Source: Aliikangiella maris (GTDB taxonomy: Bacteria; Pseudomonadota; Gammaproteobacteria; Enterobacterales; Kangiellaceae). From it: a stretch of 64,000 nucleotides of DNA. Shown piece after piece: positions 6,643 through 16,226 of the stretch. Numbering within the stretch: position 1 is the stretch's first letter; the number at the start of each line of letters is the position of its first letter. The notes beneath the pieces were generated by a model that was not told the DNA's origin, searched no databases, and saw only the letters and a list, made by a program, of their open reading frames with translations. The stretch spans positions 1 through 64,000 of the forward strand of contig NZ_JBFDAH010000007.1 of assembly GCF_040719265.1 (NCBI RefSeq). Reading direction: 5' to 3'. The position numbers and the translations under genes were made by a program.

Positions 6643-9600
6643 ATGGAAACTATTGACAATTCAACTATTAGTGCCGAAAAACAGCAATTGAATGCACTAT
6701 TAATGGAAAAATATGAACCTATCGCAATTATCGGTATAGGTTTGAGACTTCCCGGCAATAACTTAACCAGCGATGACTTTGTACAGTTTTTAAAAAATAA
6801 AGGTGATGGAATTGTCGATATACCTGTCGATCGCTGGAACAATAAAGAGTTTTATCAAAATTCACCAGAGAGAGGCAAAATAAAAACCAATAAAGGTGGT
6901 TACTTAAATAACATCACCGATTTTGATGCCAAATTTTTTAACATTTCGCCCAAAGAAGCCCACTATATTGATCCTCAACAGCGTATTGTTCTAGAGTCAT
7001 CCTGGGAAGCATTAGAAAATGCCAACGTCAATATTGAGGCTCTCAAAGGCAGTGATGGTGGCGTTTTTATGGGGGTCAGTTCAATTGATTATTCACTTGA
7101 AGTTGTTAGCTTGCCTAATGATGAATTGGCAGCACCAATCGGTACAGGTACATCACACAGCGCAGTTGCCGGTCGTATTTCTTACTTTTTAGGTTGGAAA
7201 GGCCCAAGTGTGAGTGTAGATACGGCTTGTTCTTCTTCATTAGTCGCACTGCATCAGGCGACGCAGGCGTTACGCCGTAAAGAGTGCAGTATTGCTTTGT
7301 GTGGTGGCGTAAATGTGATTCATCATCCACGTAATTTAATGATATTTTCCGACGCCAATATGCTTTCTGCCGATGGAAGATGTAAAACTTTCGATGATAC
7401 AGCCGATGGTTATGGTCGCAGTGAAGGTTGCAGTGTTGTTGTCTTAAAACGTTTATCCGATGCTATGCAAGATGGTGACCATATTTATGCAACCGTGCGC
7501 GGCTCAGCCGTTAATCAAGATGGCGAAAGTGGTGGACTAACCGTTCCCAATGGAATTGCCCAAGAATTTACCATGCGCAATGCATTGAAAGATGCAGCAT
7601 TATTTCCAGAGGACATCGACTTTGTTGAGGCCCATGGCACAGGCACCAGTCTGGGCGACCCAATCGAAGTCAATGCAATCAATAATGTCTTTAAACAATC
7701 TCATAGTAAACAAAATCCACTGTATATTAGTTCGGTAAAAGGCAACATAGGCCATACCGAAGCAGCCGCCGGTATTGTTGGTGTAGTTAAAGCTGCGTTG
7801 CAATTAAATCATGCAGAAATTTACTCACACATATCGATGCATACACCATCAACGCACATACCCTGGCAACAATATATTGTTGAAGTGCCACTTGAATCGA
7901 AACCCATGCAACCTAAAGTTAACCGCGGTCTGGTTAATTCCTTTGGTTTTGCCGGCACATTATCATCAATTGTTTTAGAACAAGCCCCTAAAAAACGCGT
8001 TGATAATAACAATCAATCTGCAGCGGATAATAAACAAACCACTCAATATCCAACACCAATAATTTGTGTTAGTGCTAAGAGTAAAGCAGCGTTAAGCAAT
8101 CAACTAAGCCGACTCAAAAACTATATGGAAAATAACCCTACAATTGATTTGTCTGCTTTGGCCCACGCAACAAATCAACGAACGCATTTTAATCAGCGTT
8201 TAAGTTATCCAGTCAATGTTGATGCATTACAATCTCCAGAAAAAAATACTGAAGTGTTAAACTGGCTCTCAAAGCAAATTGAAAAGTTAGCTGAAGGTAA
8301 ATTTCAAGAGTCAAGTTCACCCAAAGTCGCTTTATTATTTACAGGGCAAGGTTCCCAATATACAGGGATGGGCGCCGAGCTTTATCTGGTTTCACCAATC
8401 TTTCGTGCTGCGATTGATTTGTGTGATCGCATGTTTACCCCTTATTTACAGACATCAATCAAAGCAATTATGTTTGGCGAAGATGGCGAAGCAGCACAAA
8501 AAATTAACCAAACCTTGTTCACCCAAACCAGCTTATTTACCTTTGAATATGCAATGTCTCGCTATTGGTTTAGTTTAGGTATTCAACCAAGTTGCGTCAT
8601 TGGTCATAGTATTGGCGAGATTGTTGCCGCCTGTGTTGCCGGAATGCTCAGTCTGGAAAACGCAATTAAACTGGTCGCCAATCGAGCGATGCTAATGCAG
8701 TCAGTCAAAGCACAAGGAGGAATGCTCGCAGTAAAAGCCACCGAAAGCCAACTACAAAACTATTTAAGTGACTTTCCTGCCCTTGGCTTTGCAGCCATAA
8801 ATAGTCCGCAACAATGTGTTATTTCGGGTGAAATTACCCAGCTTGAATCATTACAATCCGCATTGGAATCCCAAAGTATCAGTTGTAAGAAGCTCGAAGT
8901 TTCACACGCATTCCATTCACAACAAATGGAAGTTGTTTACGATGAGTTTTATCAAGCAATTAAAGATATTCCCTTTAGAGAAGCAGAGATTACACTCATC
9001 TCAAATTTAACAGGTGATGCGGTTACCTATGAACAAGTTGCCGATCCAAATTATTGGGTAAGACATATTGGCGAAGCCGTTCGTTTTGCTGATGGAATCA
9101 AGGCGATAGAAGCGCGTGGTAAGCATTTATGTATTGAGGTAGGTCCAAGTGCCGCACTAAGCAGATTGGGGCGACAAACTGTAGAAGGATTTTACTGGGT
9201 TGCCAGCACCAATCAAGGGAGTGAAAATCGAATCACTATTGCCAAGGCGGTTGCAGACTGTTATCAGGCAGGACTGAATATTGACTGGCAAGGCTACCAT
9301 CATGGGTTAACTTACCCAACGATTAATCTCCCTTACTACGCTTTTAATAAGCAACCTTACTGGTTAAATATCAATCCAACAACTCGATTTAGAAACCAGC
9401 AACAAACAAGTCAGCTCCATCCATTACTTGGCGAAAAAATTGTGGCCCCAGATATTGCCACACCGCTTCAAATGACCACAACATCGACATCAAGTAATTC
9501 GTTAATCACTTTTAAGAGCAAAATTTCTTCACAGCAACCAGCCTATTTATTTGATCATCAGGTTTTTGGTCAGGTAGTTTTTCCTGGTGCTGGATTTGTC

Positions 9601-12600
9601 GAAACACTCATTGCTGTTGAACAAGAATTATTTGGTGAAAACGGTGGAGATATCACACAAGTTCAAATTCATGAACCACTTTATTTAACTGAATCACTTA
9701 TCGAATATACCACGACTTGTCAGGCTCAGGTTGACGGTGGCTACCAGGTAACCATTCATTCACAACTATTAGATGAGGCAGCAAGTAATACAACCATTGC
9801 CTCTCAGAATGATCAAGTCAACCACAACGAGCAGCGCGACTCCATTCGTCGTCTGCATATTACCGCGACGTTATATCCATGTGAGGAGCAAGAACCTCAT
9901 CAAGTAAAAATCAATAGAGGTGATGAACTGGTTGAATACTCGCAAATAAAACAGCAGAACAATACCCTAAACTCAATTAATGCCGATGACATCTATCCTG
10001 AATTTGAAAGTATTGGTCTTAATTATGGCGACGAATTTCAGCGAATTATCGATATTCAAACTGATAAAAATGAAATTGCGATAGCCCAATTAGGTTACAG
10101 TAAAAATAATGCAACCTATCAAATCAATGAGTTTATTACACCAACCCTGCTCGACTGCACCATGCAAACGATTACCACTGTGGTTAAAGGCAACAAAACC
10201 TATCTACCGGTTGCATTTGATAAAGTAAGCTTTTTTAAAAAGCCCCGCGGCCTATTAACCAGTTACTTAAAGATTACCGAATTCAATGAACATCAAGTCA
10301 AAGCTGATTTTGTTATTCGTGACCAGCAACGAACCGTTGCTTGTGTGAGAGGTTTTACTTTGCAACCTGTCTCACATGTAAATACTGCAACAAGCGCTCG
10401 TCGTTTTTTGCATACTGTCAACTGGAAAAAGCGCTCTTTATTTTCACAAAGTGAGCAAACAGAAATTCCAGCGGTTATCGCTATTAACGCACCACAAGCA
10501 ATCAATCAGACAGTTTTGGCGAATACTCAAAGTAAATGGCAACTAATTACCAGTGAAACAATAGCACACCATATTACGCCAACGACACCCCCATCAACTA
10601 TTCTCTTTTTCTGGCAGTCTGCTAATACACTTGAAGAAAACTATCGGGCATTGCTATCTACGATTCAATACTTGCAGCAAGACTCACTTAACAAGTTGCA
10701 ATTTAGATTTTGGACCGTGACACAATCAGCACAGTTATTACCTGAAGACATTCAAGCAATTAAGGCAAACCATACAAGCAACGACAAAGCAAATTCGAAT
10801 AAGTTAGATAGCCTTCATGCTGCCTCAGTATGGGGTTTTGTACATACGCTAATTAATGAATATCCTCGCTGGCAAGGTAAAGTGATCGATATGCCTGCAG
10901 AAGAGACAACTGACAACTTCATCACGCAAATTGACAACGAAATTATTTTGCAAAAAACTAATAATGATATGTTTGTCGCCTATCGACAGGGACAACGCTT
11001 TATTAAAAAAATCCAAGAGGTACTTGTCGTTAAAAATATCGACGAGAAAAATTTTGAATTACAAATTACAGAATATGGATTATTCGAAAACATTAAGCCC
11101 ATTGAAGTACCACTAGAAGCTCCGCAACCGGGCGAAGTTCAAATCGAAATTCGTTCAGCCGGTTTAAACTTTAAAGATGTATTAAATGCTCTCGGTCTCT
11201 TAAAAAAATACGCAGACGAACATCAAATTGAATATACGCCACTACCGCTGGGATTTGAAGGTTCGGCAGTTGTTGTTCAATGCGGAGCAAATACCACTTT
11301 TCAGGTTGGCGATGAAGTGATGTTAAGCCAGTTAGGCTGTTTTAAAAAACGCCTCAATATTTCGCAGGACTATGTTGTCAAAAAGCCTGCGCGACTAACT
11401 CATGCACAAGCAGCGGGCATTCCAACGGCTTACATTACCGCTTATTACTCACTGCATACCCTCGCTAACATCAAAGCTGGTGATAAAGTGTTGATTCACA
11501 GCGCAGCAGGCGGTGTTGGACAAGCGGCAGTACAAATTGCTAAAGCTGCAGGTGCCATTATTTATGCAACAGCCAGTCCACGTAAATGGCCATTTTTACA
11601 AAGCCAGGGTATTGAGCACATTTTCAGTTCACGCGATCTCAACTTTAAACAAAAAATACTTGAACTCACCAATAACGAAGGCGTTGATATTGTATTAAAT
11701 AGTCTTAATAAAGACTTTATTCCCGCGGGACTCGATGCACTCGGCAATGGCGGTCGTTTTGTTGAAATCGGCAAGCTTGACATCTGGAGTAATGATCAAG
11801 TCAAAGCTTATCATGATAACATTGATTATTTTAATTTCGATTTAAGTGAACTGCCCGAACAAGAACTCAATCAATTAAACAAAGATATTCTTAATCAGGT
11901 TGCACAACAAATTGAAGCCGGTAATTATCAACCCTTACCCGTTAATGAATTTGCGTTGGATGAAGTCCAAGAAGCATTTGCCATACTTAGCCGCGGCGCC
12001 AACACCGGAAAACTGGTGATTAATCTGACCCAACAGGCACCAGAGGCAACAGATATTACAATCAATGCCAATGCATACTACATCATTACTGGTGGGTTTG
12101 GTGCACTTGGTCAGTCACTCGCCAGTAAACTGATAGAGCGCGGCGCACAGCATATTGTATTGTGTGGCAGAAACCTACCTCAAGAATCACAACTCTCGCA
12201 ACTACGTCAAAACTGGCCGCAACACGTGACACTTTATCCGGTCAAAACTGACATTTCCGATGCCGATTCAGTCAATAATTTATTTAATCTACTAGCGAAT
12301 GATACTCGACCAATTGGTGGCGTTTTCCATACAGCCGGTGTATTAGCTGATGCGCCAATTAAAGGCCAAACACTGACTTCAATTGAAACTGTGTTTGCCC
12401 CTAAAATTACTGGAACTGATTTATTACTGGCCGCACTTAACAAATATCAAAGTGATGCATTTTTTGTCGGCTTCTCTTCAATTGCGGCCATGCTTGGTTC
12501 AATGAGCCAGGCTAACTATGCCGCCGCCAACGCCTACATCGACTACCGACTCGCGGTAGAAAATGCTACAGGACAAAGACGATGTTTAAGTATTAATTGG

Positions 12601-13224
12601 GGTCCTTGGGCAGAAATCGGGATGGCCGCTGAGTTAACCGAAGCACAAATCAAAGGCATCGAAGAAAAAGGTATTTTTATGCTAAAACCGAAGGATGGTT
12701 TACGTTTATTAATGCGCAGTTTATCTAGCCAGTTTGCACAACTGGCCATTTGTGAATTTGATTGGGATTTACAAACCGCTAGCAGCAATGAAGTTAATAG
12801 TTATTTTAGTGACTTATCATTTGGTGGTGGCAGCCAAAAGAAAACCACGATTAATCTTGACGAACTGACAACTGCCAACAGTGCTGAACGCCACGATAAA
12901 ATTTTAGAATTTGTGCGTGCCAGTATTGCTGGGGTATTGCATTTTGAAGATATTGAAGATGTTAGCAGAGATGCAAAAATTGCAGATCTCGGACTCGACT
13001 CATTAGTTGCCGTTGAATTAAAGAATACCCTTGAAGCTAACTTAAGAGTGCCTTTGATGACTTCATTAATTTTTGACTATCCCACAATTCCATTATTGGT
13101 TGAACATCTGCTCAATGAGTTATGGTCCGATAAAAAACCAGTAGAAAAAAATAGTGACATCGATACGGTTACCCAGCTATCAGATGATGAACTCGACAAA
13201 GAACTCGCATCCCTGATGGAATAG
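6643..13224 (+). CDS. Highly reducing type I polyketide synthase, one module: KS-AT-DH-(psiKR)-ER-KR-ACP
   Basis: A 2193-residue single-module PKS. The ketosynthase (about 25-450) has C196 (DTACSSSL), H331 (EAHGTGTS) and H371 (GNIGHTEAA). The acyltransferase (about 560-860) has S656 in GHSIGE and HAFH at 755-758, a malonyl-CoA fingerprint. The dehydratase (about 925-1220) has H972 in HxxxGxxxxP and D1171 in DxxxQ. A KR structural subdomain precedes the enoyl reductase (about 1475-1800; NADPH loop GGVG at 1623-1626). The ketoreductase (about 1805-2040) has TGGFGALG and Y1959 in NYAAAN. The ACP serine is S2120 (LGLDSL). All centres look intact, so full reduction is possible. There is no methyltransferase or thioesterase domain; the short acidic tail (LSDDELDKELASLME) looks like a docking segment. 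I prefer the ATG at 6643 (AGGAG 10 nt upstream) over an in-frame TTG at 6595. It replaces the NRPS of known isonitrile clusters. Confidence 0.97.
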   Translation: METIDNSTISAEKQQLNALLMEKYEPIAIIGIGLRLPGNNLTSDDFVQFLKNKGDGIVDIPVDRWNNKEFYQNSPERGKIKTNKGGYLNNITDFDAKFFNISPKEAHYIDPQQRIVLESSWEALENANVNIEALKGSDGGVFMGVSSIDYSLEVVSLPNDELAAPIGTGTSHSAVAGRISYFLGWKGPSVSVDTACSSSLVALHQATQALRRKECSIALCGGVNVIHHPRNLMIFSDANMLSADGRCKTFDDTADGYGRSEGCSVVVLKRLSDAMQDGDHIYATVRGSAVNQDGESGGLTVPNGIAQEFTMRNALKDAALFPEDIDFVEAHGTGTSLGDPIEVNAINNVFKQSHSKQNPLYISSVKGNIGHTEAAAGIVGVVKAALQLNHAEIYSHISMHTPSTHIPWQQYIVEVPLESKPMQPKVNRGLVNSFGFAGTLSSIVLEQAPKKRVDNNNQSAADNKQTTQYPTPIICVSAKSKAALSNQLSRLKNYMENNPTIDLSALAHATNQRTHFNQRLSYPVNVDALQSPEKNTEVLNWLSKQIEKLAEGKFQESSSPKVALLFTGQGSQYTGMGAELYLVSPIFRAAIDLCDRMFTPYLQTSIKAIMFGEDGEAAQKINQTLFTQTSLFTFEYAMSRYWFSLGIQPSCVIGHSIGEIVAACVAGMLSLENAIKLVANRAMLMQSVKAQGGMLAVKATESQLQNYLSDFPALGFAAINSPQQCVISGEITQLESLQSALESQSISCKKLEVSHAFHSQQMEVVYDEFYQAIKDIPFREAEITLISNLTGDAVTYEQVADPNYWVRHIGEAVRFADGIKAIEARGKHLCIEVGPSAALSRLGRQTVEGFYWVASTNQGSENRITIAKAVADCYQAGLNIDWQGYHHGLTYPTINLPYYAFNKQPYWLNINPTTRFRNQQQTSQLHPLLGEKIVAPDIATPLQMTTTSTSSNSLITFKSKISSQQPAYLFDHQVFGQVVFPGAGFVETLIAVEQELFGENGGDITQVQIHEPLYLTESLIEYTTTCQAQVDGGYQVTIHSQLLDEAASNTTIASQNDQVNHNEQRDSIRRLHITATLYPCEEQEPHQVKINRGDELVEYSQIKQQNNTLNSINADDIYPEFESIGLNYGDEFQRIIDIQTDKNEIAIAQLGYSKNNATYQINEFITPTLLDCTMQTITTVVKGNKTYLPVAFDKVSFFKKPRGLLTSYLKITEFNEHQVKADFVIRDQQRTVACVRGFTLQPVSHVNTATSARRFLHTVNWKKRSLFSQSEQTEIPAVIAINAPQAINQTVLANTQSKWQLITSETIAHHITPTTPPSTILFFWQSANTLEENYRALLSTIQYLQQDSLNKLQFRFWTVTQSAQLLPEDIQAIKANHTSNDKANSNKLDSLHAASVWGFVHTLINEYPRWQGKVIDMPAEETTDNFITQIDNEIILQKTNNDMFVAYRQGQRFIKKIQEVLVVKNIDEKNFELQITEYGLFENIKPIEVPLEAPQPGEVQIEIRSAGLNFKDVLNALGLLKKYADEHQIEYTPLPLGFEGSAVVVQCGANTTFQVGDEVMLSQLGCFKKRLNISQDYVVKKPARLTHAQAAGIPTAYITAYYSLHTLANIKAGDKVLIHSAAGGVGQAAVQIAKAAGAIIYATASPRKWPFLQSQGIEHIFSSRDLNFKQKILELTNNEGVDIVLNSLNKDFIPAGLDALGNGGRFVEIGKLDIWSNDQVKAYHDNIDYFNFDLSELPEQELNQLNKDILNQVAQQIEAGNYQPLPVNEFALDEVQEAFAILSRGANTGKLVINLTQQAPEATDITINANAYYIITGGFGALGQSLASKLIERGAQHIVLCGRNLPQESQLSQLRQNWPQHVTLYPVKTDISDADSVNNLFNLLANDTRPIGGVFHTAGVLADAPIKGQTLTSIETVFAPKITGTDLLLAALNKYQSDAFFVGFSSIAAMLGSMSQANYAAANAYIDYRLAVENATGQRRCLSINWGPWAEIGMAAELTEAQIKGIEEKGIFMLKPKDGLRLLMRSLSSQFAQLAICEFDWDLQTASSNEVNSYFSDLSFGGGSQKKTTINLDELTTANSAERHDKILEFVRASIAGVLHFEDIEDVSRDAKIADLGLDSLVAVELKNTLEANLRVPLMTSLIFDYPTIPLLVEHLLNELWSDKKPVEKNSDIDTVTQLSDDELDKELASLME

Positions 13225-13240
13225 TCGTTTTAACAAAAAT

Positions 13241-13273
13241 CGATCTGCCAATCCGCATTATCTTGGCAGATCG
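13241..13273. other. Perfect 11-bp stem-loop between PKS and cupin genes
   Basis: The arms CGATCTGCCAA (13241-13251) and TTGGCAGATCG (13263-13273) pair perfectly around an 11-nt loop, 17 bases after the PKS stop. On the plus strand no T-tract follows. On the minus strand the stem is followed by an ATTTTTG run, but no minus-strand gene is there. A role in mRNA 3'-end stability within the operon is the likeliest reading. Confidence 0.6.
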
Positions 13274-13365
13274 TCAGGCAAATCAAATATTCAATTAATA
13301 AAAACTGAAGACAAAAAGTATGACTTACTTACCCATCAATCATTCTCACACCGAGGAGAGGTACA

Positions 13366-14580
13366 ATGGAAACAATGTCTGTCGATAGAAAAAATTATTT
13401 TGATCATATCGCTAAAAATTTTTACCAACAAAGTCTCAGTGTAAAAATCCCTTTTCGTTATCGCTTTAATTATTGGCTTTATTATGTTTTGTTAGCACGT
13501 AAAGGCACACCGGTTCACTCAACAACGCAAGATGCACTCTATGCTGATGGCCGATTAAAGCGGGGTTACGAAAAATATCTTGCCAAGATCAACCAGTGGA
13601 TATGCCAAAATTATCCCGAAACAGAGCATCATATCCAAATTCCAACATTTAACGCCGATGAAATAAAAGAATCCGAAGTGCCCTATTTAATGAACTTACG
13701 TATTCCTTTTGTGCTCAAAGGGGGGACTCGCGATTTAAAAATGATGGACTGGGATCTGGATTATTTTGAACAAAACTTTGGTGACTGTGATATTCCCATT
13801 AACACCGCCCCAGATAAACCCGCACAAAATAAGTTCGAAAAAACTAAAGCATCAAACTACTATGACTTTCGCCCGGGTAAAGTCAAAGAAGTCATTGACT
13901 CAATTAAACAAGGCGGCAACTTGCGTTCAGTTGCCGTAGAAGATGTTATGCACCAGCAAGATGGTCGATTAATTAGCGACCTAAATATTCCTAAATTTGA
14001 ACGCATGAGCGGTTGGATTGATTACCAACATGACAAACTAAAATCGCGCTTTAGAGTGGGCCATATTTTGTCAAAACAATTATTTTTACAGCCCAGTTAT
14101 GCCTACACAGTATGGCATCTCGAACCGGGTGACAATTTCTTTTTACTCAATTCAGGTCACAAAACCTGGACTATGGCACATCCTTATTACAGCGCGGCAT
14201 TTTTTCCAAGAGTGAAGAAAACTACCACTTATCATGGAAGCAGTATTGATGTGCGCGAGGACAATGAAGCACAGCGGCAACGTGGTTACGATGCTTATAC
14301 CCGAATTCCTAAATTACAGTTTGATGTAGAACCAGGAGATATCGTCAGACTACCCAATTACTGGTGGCATACGGTAGAAACCCATGCTGAACAATATGCC
14401 ATTGCAGTTACTTTAAGGGCTTCGTGTATGCCAAACACAACATCCATTGCTTATTTAATATTACGTATGCTCGATGAAGATTATCATCAGTTAGTTAAAC
14501 GTATACAGCAAGGTGGCCGGGTTACCGATGAAGATGTTGATTTAAAAATATTTTCAGATTTAGATCAGTCAAAAAATTAA
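13366..14580 (+). CDS. Cupin_8/JmjC-like protein, putative Fe(II)/2OG oxygenase
   Basis: The 404-residue protein has the features of the JmjC-like cupin family: an N-terminal IPFVLKGGTRDL block (residues about 113-125), a strand with H251-x-E253 (WHLEPGDN), the GHKTW segment, and a C-terminal VEPGDIVRLPNYWWH block with H335. The usual metal motif is HxD...H; here the carboxylate is a glutamate, which still allows Fe(II) binding. Family members hydroxylate proteins, amino acids or small molecules, but the substrate here is unknown. It sits between the PKS and the ketosynthase genes, so a tailoring reaction on the polyketide or isonitrile chain is inferred. The ATG has GAGGAG about 7-9 nt upstream. 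The first 100 residues are basic and aromatic and not recognised. A non-catalytic cupin is also possible. Confidence 0.8.
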   Translation: METMSVDRKNYFDHIAKNFYQQSLSVKIPFRYRFNYWLYYVLLARKGTPVHSTTQDALYADGRLKRGYEKYLAKINQWICQNYPETEHHIQIPTFNADEIKESEVPYLMNLRIPFVLKGGTRDLKMMDWDLDYFEQNFGDCDIPINTAPDKPAQNKFEKTKASNYYDFRPGKVKEVIDSIKQGGNLRSVAVEDVMHQQDGRLISDLNIPKFERMSGWIDYQHDKLKSRFRVGHILSKQLFLQPSYAYTVWHLEPGDNFFLLNSGHKTWTMAHPYYSAAFFPRVKKTTTYHGSSIDVREDNEAQRQRGYDAYTRIPKLQFDVEPGDIVRLPNYWWHTVETHAEQYAIAVTLRASCMPNTTSIAYLILRMLDEDYHQLVKRIQQGGRVTDEDVDLKIFSDLDQSKN

Positions 14581-14635
14581 ATTGAGAAAATTGTTTAAGA
14601 AGCAAATAAACTTAAATTTAGCAATAAAAAATACA

Positions 14636-14684
14636 ATTAACCATTACGATGTTAACGCAGTTATCAATAGTGGTTAATTTTTTT
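14636..14684 (+). terminator. Probable terminator between cupin and ketosynthase genes
   Basis: An 11-bp stem with one G-U pair (14636-14646 with 14668-14678) and a 21-nt loop runs into a seven-T tract, 56 bases after the cupin stop. If it works, the KS-ligase-hydrolase genes form a separate transcript. The large loop and AT-rich stem make it weak. Confidence 0.5.
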
Positions 14685-14751
14685 ATTATCTCCCAAAAAG
14701 CAAGTTGCATATTGTTTGTTACCACACATTTAAAAACAGAAGTAAAATTTT

Positions 14752-16218
14752 ATGCGAGAATATATAGAACAAATACAACAGATGTCCCATAAACAACTCG
14801 TTTTATTACTAGCGAAAAAAAAGCAAGAAGAAACCGCTCCCCTGCCAATTGTTGGCTATGGATTTCGTTTTCCAGGCAACATTAATAACATCGAAAAACT
14901 GTGGCAGAGCATGACCGATAAAGCCATTCATATTATAGACTACCCCGAAGGACCACCGGGCACTCAAGCAAGGCCACGCTGGAATCCCCAAAGCTATGGC
15001 AACCAGTTGACACTGCGGCACGGCGCATATCTCGAGTCGTTAGATGCGCTTTATCAAATGGACAATATGCAAACCGACGAAGCCACCTATCTCGATCCGC
15101 AGCAACGTCTGCTAATGCAATGTTGTCACGAAGCAATGGCCAGCGCAGGACTCCCACTCGATGCTTTAGCCAATAAAAAAGTCGGTATTTTTATTGGCAT
15201 TAGTACCGCAGAATTTTTTCATGCCAGTTTACATAACCAACTAACTGCCGCTCAACTCTCACCTTATATGGGTACGGGTATTGCACTCAGTGCGACGGCA
15301 GGCAGACTGGCTATGATGCTGGGTAGTCAAGGGCCAACTCTAGCCATTGATACCGCCTGTTCGTCGGGACTAAGTGCACTGCATACCGCAAAAAACAGTT
15401 TACGCCGCGGCGAGTGTGATTGGGCATTAGTTGGGGTTAGTCATTTATTACTTTCCCCGTTTACTTCACTGGCTTTTGAACAAGCCGGGATGCTCTCCCC
15501 TGACGGACAGTCACGCCCCTTTGATATGGCTGCTAACGGTCATGTCAGAGGCGAAGGCGTTGGTGTCATATTACTTACTAAAAAATCCATTGCAGAGAAT
15601 GAAAAACTAAACATCAAAGCCTGGGTGAAAGGCAGTGCTATTCATCAGCAAGGTAATCGCCCGGCTATGTCAGCTTCAACCGGAAAAAGCCAGCAACACA
15701 TTTTGTGTGAGGCACTAGAAGATGCCGGTTTAACAACTAACGACATTGACTATATTGAAGCACATGCGGTTGGCAACAAATTAGGCGCACAAATTGAAAT
15801 AGAAAGTCTTCGTGCTGTTTATGATAGCAACAAATATGATAGTAAAAAAAATATTTATGTGGGTTCTGCTAAAGCCAACTGGGGGCACCTTGAAACGGCA
15901 TCAGGCTTGTTGAGTGTAATGAAAACTATCGCACTCATGCAACATCGAGAAATTCCGCCACAAACTGCCATCGAGCAATTGGATGAGTGTATTGACCAAC
16001 CGCAAAGTCATATTCAAGTTAACTTACAACCCGTCTCGCTAAGCCATCAATTACCAATTCGATGCGGGATCAGTAGTTTTGGTTTTACCGGAACAAACGC
16101 GCACGTCATACTGGAATCAAATAGCGCAGCTAATATTGATGATAGAAATTCAAGTAGCCAATCATCAACAACTATACCAACTACCCATTTATGGCCCACT
16201 AATAATGTCTGGAAATAG
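14752..16218 (+). CDS. Freestanding type I ketosynthase with N-terminal docking-like helix
   Basis: The 488-residue protein is a lone KS domain with no AT or ACP. The catalytic set is complete: C203 (DTACSSGL), H338 and H379 (AKANWGHLETASG). The histidine loop is unusual: the near-invariant EAHGTGT reads EAHAVGN. Residues 1-27 (MREYIEQIQQMSHKQLVLLL...) look like the N-terminal docking helix of modular PKSs, which could pair with the acidic tail of the PKS at 6643-13224. The C-terminal 30 residues are Ser/Thr/Asn-rich linker. Possible roles are a second condensation using a carrier from the pathway, transfer of the isonitrile-acyl unit between carriers, or an offloading condensation. An AT acting in trans would be needed for ordinary extension. 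The next gene begins 8 bases downstream. Confidence 0.93.
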   Translation: MREYIEQIQQMSHKQLVLLLAKKKQEETAPLPIVGYGFRFPGNINNIEKLWQSMTDKAIHIIDYPEGPPGTQARPRWNPQSYGNQLTLRHGAYLESLDALYQMDNMQTDEATYLDPQQRLLMQCCHEAMASAGLPLDALANKKVGIFIGISTAEFFHASLHNQLTAAQLSPYMGTGIALSATAGRLAMMLGSQGPTLAIDTACSSGLSALHTAKNSLRRGECDWALVGVSHLLLSPFTSLAFEQAGMLSPDGQSRPFDMAANGHVRGEGVGVILLTKKSIAENEKLNIKAWVKGSAIHQQGNRPAMSASTGKSQQHILCEALEDAGLTTNDIDYIEAHAVGNKLGAQIEIESLRAVYDSNKYDSKKNIYVGSAKANWGHLETASGLLSVMKTIALMQHREIPPQTAIEQLDECIDQPQSHIQVNLQPVSLSHQLPIRCGISSFGFTGTNAHVILESNSAANIDDRNSSSQSSTTIPTTHLWPTNNVWK

Positions 16219-16226
16219 GATATACC

